A DNA stretch of 9,955 nt from Clostridiales bacterium (GTDB lineage Bacteria; Bacillota; Clostridia; Oscillospirales; Oscillospiraceae), in assembly GCA_021199695.1 (NCBI GenBank), contig JAJQHP010000213.1, positions 1-9,955 on the forward strand. The letters run 5' to 3'. Shown here in pieces: positions 7,327-9,955 of the stretch. Below the pieces are notes generated by a model. The model worked only from the letters and a program-made list of their open reading frames with translations, had not been told where the DNA came from and ran no database searches. Position numbers and translations under genes: made by a program. Every line of letters begins with the position of its first letter. Within the stretch, counting starts at the first letter, position 1.

Positions 7327-7650
7327 ATGTCCGAGCTGATTCATTTTAATCAAAACACCTTTGTAGAGACCGTCGGCGCCGGAGGCGTGGTGGTCGTGGA
7401 TTTCTGGGCTACCTGGTGCGGCCCCTGCCGGATGATCGCCCCGGCCATCGAGCGGCTGGCGGAGGAGTTCGCCGGACAGGCCACGGTGGGCAAGGTGGAC
7501 GTGGACCAGGAGGGGGAGCTGGCCGCCGCCTATGGCATTATGAGCATCCCCTGCGTCATCGTCTTTAAGGACGGGCAGGAGTTCCGGCGGCTGGTGGGGG
7601 CGCAGCCCTATTCCAACTTTGCCGACCTGGTCCGCTCCGCCCTGGAGTGA
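7327..7650 (+). CDS. trxA: Thioredoxin
   Basis: A 107-residue cytosolic thioredoxin that reduces protein disulfides such as those in ribonucleotide reductase and peroxidases. The active site WCGPC occupies 30-34 with redox cysteines C31 and C34. The buried aspartate sits in VVDFWATWC (D25) and the cis-proline is P75 in SIPC. The chain is full length, with the usual start (MSELIHFNQNTF) and end. The residue after the cis-proline is Cys76, where most thioredoxins have threonine, giving an extra thiol next to the active site. AAAGGA lies eight bases before the ATG. It sits 24 bp after the reductase-like gene and 11 bp before the membrane-protein gene, so all three should be one transcript. Confidence 0.96.
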   Translation: MSELIHFNQNTFVETVGAGGVVVVDFWATWCGPCRMIAPAIERLAEEFAGQATVGKVDVDQEGELAAAYGIMSIPCVIVFKDGQEFRRLVGAQPYSNFADLVRSALE

Positions 7651-7661
7651 GGTGCTAAAGG

Positions 7662-8183
7662 ATGGAGAGCAACTCCTTCTGTGAGGTACTGGTGGCGGTC
7701 AGGCCCACCAAATGGGAGAACATCCTCAGCAAGGTCCTGTGGGTGCTGACCTTTGTCTATCTGGCCCTGGGTCTGATCTACCTCATCTTCCTGGCGATCT
7801 TTCTTGTGTTCCTCATCGCCGCTCTGGTCTACCGGCGGCATCTGCGTCTGGAGTACGAGTACCAGTATCTGGACGGCGGTCTGCGTATCGACCGGATCAA
7901 AAACTGCTCCAAGCGGAAGCGGCTGGCAATGTACGACCTGGAAAACCTGGCGGTCATGGCCCCGGAGGGCCACGACCGGCTGACCCCCTACACCAGCCGG
8001 AAGGACGTGAAGCTGCTGGACTACAGCAGCCACGACCCCGCGGCGGAGCGGCGGTACATCCTGGTCTTCCAGGGGGGCGGCGTCATCCAGATGCTCCTGC
8101 TGGAGCCCTCCGAGGCCATGGTGCAGGCCATGTGGCGGGCGGCCCCCAGCAAGGTGGTGCGTCCGGCAAAGCAGCAGTGGTGA
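7662..8183 (+). CDS. Small membrane protein, DUF6106-like, unknown function
   Basis: A 173-residue protein of unknown function. Residues 1-22 are a short N-terminal segment. About 23-58 are strongly hydrophobic and can form two closely spaced membrane helices or one hairpin. A soluble domain follows, containing LEYEYQYLDGGLRIDRIKN (63-81) and KRKRLAMYDLENLAVMAPEG (84-103). This pattern matches my recollection of the DUF6106 family in Clostridia, but I cannot confirm it without a profile search. The domain has features of a small PH-like or beta-sandwich fold at the cytoplasmic face, which is inference only. The ATG has GAGGTG seven bases upstream, overlapping the thioredoxin stop region, with an 11-bp gap, so translation is probably coupled to trxA. 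It is the last gene before a strong terminator. Confidence 0.85.
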   Translation: MESNSFCEVLVAVRPTKWENILSKVLWVLTFVYLALGLIYLIFLAIFLVFLIAALVYRRHLRLEYEYQYLDGGLRIDRIKNCSKRKRLAMYDLENLAVMAPEGHDRLTPYTSRKDVKLLDYSSHDPAAERRYILVFQGGGVIQMLLLEPSEAMVQAMWRAAPSKVVRPAKQQW

Positions 8184-8214
8184 GGGCCATACAGCTCCAT
8201 CGTTTACAGCGACC

Positions 8215-8257
8215 AAAGGGCCGCCTGCTCCCGTTGGCAGGCGGCCTTTTCTTTCTT
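8215..8257 (+). terminator. Intrinsic terminator of the thioredoxin operon
   Basis: GGCCGCCTGC (8219-8228) pairs perfectly with GCAGGCGGCC (8237-8246) over an 8-nt loop, followed by TTTTCTTTCTT. The A-run on the left (8215-8217) can extend the stem with the T-run. This is a classic strong rho-independent terminator, 31 bases after the stop codon of the membrane-protein gene. Confidence 0.93.
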
Positions 8258-8369
8258 CCCTGCTGCGATCGGTTCGGACCCGGAAGGCGACGCGGGGAAA
8301 GGGCGCATTGATGAAATACACCCGTAAAAACGGCAGGGGAGGGGGACACTGCGCAAGCCGGTCTACCCA

Positions 8370-8398
8370 TTGACAAAGTAGGTAAATACTGGTATAGT
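8370..8398 (+). promoter_or_regulatory. Sigma-A type promoter of metY
   Basis: A perfect TTGACA (8370-8375), a 17-bp spacer and TATAGT (8393-8398) make this the best promoter in the window. Transcription would start near 8405, leaving a leader of about 29 nt with no room for a SAM or T-box riboswitch. ATACTGGTAT (8387-8396), an ATAC/GTAT inverted repeat, overlaps the -10 and could be a repressor half-site. Between the preceding terminator and this promoter (8258-8369) I see no convincing feature. Confidence 0.85.
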
Positions 8399-8433
8399 CA
8401 TCTTAACCGATATTTGGAAAAGAGGTCGTTCCC

Positions 8434-9726
8434 ATGAGCAGCCAAACGTATCACTTTGAGACCCTCCAGCTCCATGCGGGCCAGGAGCAGCCCGATTCTG
8501 CATCCGACGCCCGGGCAGTGCCCATCTATGCCACCACCTCCTATGTGTTCCCCAGCAGCCAGAACGCCGCCGACCGGTTCAGCCTGTCGGCTGAGGGCAA
8601 CATCTATGGCCGTCTGACCAACTCCACCCAGGCCGTCTTTGAGGAGCGTATCGCCGCCCTGGAGGGGGGCGTGGCCGCTCTGGCTGTGGCCTCCGGCGCC
8701 GCCGCCATCACCTACACCGTCCAGGCCCTGGCCAAAGAAGGGGAGCACATCGTCGCCCAGAAGACCATCTACGGCGGCACCTCCAATCTGCTGGGACACA
8801 CCCTCCCCATGTACGGCGTCAGCACCACCTTTGTGGACGTTCACGACCTGGACGAGGTGGAGAAGGCAATTCATGAGAACACCAAGGCGATCTATATCGA
8901 GACCCTGGGCAACCCCAACTCCGATATCCCCGACATCGACGCGGTGGCCGAGATCGCCCACCGGCACGGACTGCCTCTGGTTATCGACAACACCTTCGGC
9001 ACGCCCTACCTCATCCGGCCCATCGAGCACGGAGCGGACATCGTAGTGCACTCCGCCACCAAGTTTATCGGCGGCCACGGCACCACCCTGGGCGGCATCG
9101 TCGTGGACGGGGGCACCTTTGACTGGGCGGGAAGCGGCCGGTATCCCTGGCTCTCTGAGCCGATCCCCAGCTATCACGGGGTACGGTTCACCGATGTGGC
9201 CGGTTCCGCCGCCTTTGTCACCTATATCCGGGACATCCTGCTCCGGGATACCGGCGCGGCTATCTCTCCCTTCGCCGCCTTCCTGCTGCTCCAGGGCACC
9301 GAGACCCTGTCCCTCCGTCTGGAACGCCACGGGGAGAACACGAAAAAGGTGGTGGAGTACCTGGTGAACCATCCCCAGGTGGAGCGGGTGAACCATCCCT
9401 CGCTGCCGGACCACCCGGACCACGCGCTGTATGAGAAGTATTTCCCCAACGGCGGCGCGTCCATCTTCACCTTCGAGATCAAGGGCGGCCAGAAGGAGGC
9501 CTTCCGGTTCATCGACCATCTGAAAATCTTCTCTCTGCTGGCCAACGTGGCCGACGTGAAGAGCCTGGTCATTCACCCCGCCACCACCACCCACGCCCAG
9601 CTCTCCGACGAGGAGCTGGCGGATCAGGGTATCCGGCGCAACACCATCCGCCTCTCCATCGGCACCGAGCACATCGACGACATCATCGCCGATATGGAGC
9701 AGGCCTTTGCCGCGGTCAGGGAGTAA
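8434..9726 (+). CDS. metY: O-acetylhomoserine sulfhydrylase (aminocarboxypropyltransferase)
   Basis: A PLP-dependent Cys/Met-metabolism enzyme that joins sulfide to O-acetyl-L-homoserine to give homocysteine and acetate, the direct sulfhydrylation route to methionine, in the cytoplasm. Its 430 residues are the usual MetY length, longer than the roughly 380-400 of cystathionine synthases and lyases. The N-terminus [14 protein letters not shown] is typical of MetY. Phosphate-binding residues fall in [10 protein letters not shown] (56-65), and [14 protein letters not shown] (155-168) and [11 protein letters not shown] (183-193) are conserved blocks. The PLP lysine is K210 in [16 protein letters not shown]. 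The C-terminal [19 protein letters not shown] (377-395) is a family signature. AGAGG lies eight bases before the ATG. It is a single-gene unit: the previous operon ends in a strong terminator and the next gene has its own promoter. No clear terminator is visible after it. Confidence 0.96.
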   Translation: MSSQTYHFETLQLHAGQEQPDSASDARAVPIYATTSYVFPSSQNAADRFSLSAEGNIYGRLTNSTQAVFEERIAALEGGVAALAVASGAAAITYTVQALAKEGEHIVAQKTIYGGTSNLLGHTLPMYGVSTTFVDVHDLDEVEKAIHENTKAIYIETLGNPNSDIPDIDAVAEIAHRHGLPLVIDNTFGTPYLIRPIEHGADIVVHSATKFIGGHGTTLGGIVVDGGTFDWAGSGRYPWLSEPIPSYHGVRFTDVAGSAAFVTYIRDILLRDTGAAISPFAAFLLLQGTETLSLRLERHGENTKKVVEYLVNHPQVERVNHPSLPDHPDHALYEKYFPNGGASIFTFEIKGGQKEAFRFIDHLKIFSLLANVADVKSLVIHPATTTHAQLSDEELADQGIRRNTIRLSIGTEHIDDIIADMEQAFAAVRE

Positions 9727-9760
9727 GGAGCCAGAACAGGACCAATATCTGTAAAACTTT

Positions 9761-9816
9761 TGCAAATCATATTGCACTCCTGCCCAAAAAAGAGTACAAT
9801 ACAGGTATCACACCTG
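9761..9816 (+). promoter_or_regulatory. Promoter with operator-like palindromes before the sugar kinase gene
   Basis: TTGCAC (9772-9777), a 17-bp spacer and TACAAT (9795-9800) form a sigma-A type promoter. Two inverted repeats frame it: TGCAA-N6-TTGCA (9761-9776) overlaps the -35, and CAGGT-N5-ACCTG (9802-9816) sits at the expected transcription start. Such placement is common for GntR- or LacI-type repressors of sugar-acid genes. The regulator itself is not in the window. Confidence 0.6.
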
Positions 9817-9843
9817 GAGACGTACCGGGAGGAGGCAATACGG

Positions 9844-9939
9844 ATGAAACACTACAACCCCATTCTGGCGGGGAATGACACCAACCAGCGGTTTATCACC
9901 TTCGGAGAGCTCATGCTACGGTTGACCCCTCCCAAATAA
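9844..9939 (+). pseudogene. 5' fragment of a PfkB-family sugar kinase (probably 2-keto-3-deoxygluconate kinase), frame interrupted
   Basis: The ATG at 9844 has an excellent ribosome site, GGGAGGAGG, eight bases upstream. Its 31 codons end in RFITFGELMLRLTPPK, the conserved first strand and turn of PfkB-family 2-keto-3-deoxygluconate (KDG) kinases, whose products are over 300 residues. A TAA at 9937-9939 then stops the frame, 16 bases before the window ends. If one base is missing near 9938, the sequence continues as S-K-Y-K-C after PPK, which fits the family. The stop is therefore either a true frameshift or a sequencing/assembly error at a contig end. About 16 residues precede the usual kinase start, longer than common. 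The kinase would phosphorylate KDG in hexuronate or Entner-Doudoroff catabolism. The specific substrate is inferred from the FGE(I/L)MLRLTPP signature only. Confidence 0.6.
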
Positions 9940-9955
9940 GCAAATATAAGTGTGA

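Noticed and set aside
8311..8373. 20-codon small ORF upstream of metY
   Set aside because: It ends inside the metY -35 box, lies upstream of the only visible promoter and its peptide is basic and Gly-rich without known similarity.
8399..8433. SAM or T-box riboswitch before metY
   Set aside because: The leader after the predicted start is only about 29 nt and shows no conserved riboswitch helices.
8398..9777. 459-codon minus-strand frame opposite metY
   Set aside because: It is a shadow of MetY with Gly/His/Val-rich translation and no recognisable domain.

Overview
The window looks like a chromosomal segment of a GC-rich, Gram-positive gut anaerobe of the Clostridia, most likely an Oscillospiraceae member such as the Flavonifractor/Lawsonibacter/Intestinimonas group. 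The evidence is the strongly GC-biased third codon positions, purine-rich Shine-Dalgarno sites, sigma-A type promoters and the gene families present. This placement is inferred from sequence character, not from a database search. No mobile element, CRISPR array, tRNA or rRNA is visible.

Left part, minus strand (about 1-6231). Read in the direction of transcription the order is: a diaminopimelate decarboxylase (lysA), a DUF3298-type lipoprotein, mnmG (tRNA wobble-uridine modification), a membrane-anchored Amidase_2 N-acetylmuramoyl-L-alanine amidase, and a COG2509-type FAD-dependent dehydrogenase that runs off the left edge. Promoter and hairpin signals divide the block. LysA and the lipoprotein form one unit that ends at a hairpin just before mnmG. 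The amidase and probably the dehydrogenase form another unit with a good promoter after mnmG. LysA makes lysine from meso-DAP, and the amidase acts on peptidoglycan, so two genes touch cell-wall metabolism. There is no sign of a dedicated pathway cluster.

Middle part, plus strand (about 6389-8257). A divergent promoter drives a compact operon: a short thioredoxin-reductase-like flavoprotein, thioredoxin, and a small membrane protein resembling DUF6106. A strong intrinsic terminator closes it. The flavoprotein keeps both FAD motifs and the CATC redox site. It has lost the NADPH-binding GGGxxA and HRR motifs, which points to the pyridine-nucleotide-independent (ferredoxin-linked, FFTR-like) class of thioredoxin reductases. 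This is the most interesting item in the window.

Right part, plus strand (8370-9955). metY (O-acetylhomoserine sulfhydrylase) has its own consensus promoter. It is followed by a promoter, operator-like palindromes and the first codons of a PfkB-family sugar kinase, probably 2-keto-3-deoxygluconate kinase. That reading frame stops after 31 codons at the very end of the window, in a way that a single missing base would explain.

The short 5' leaders leave no room for lysine or SAM riboswitches upstream of lysA or metY. Several annotated starts were chosen against longer alternatives using Shine-Dalgarno and promoter positions.
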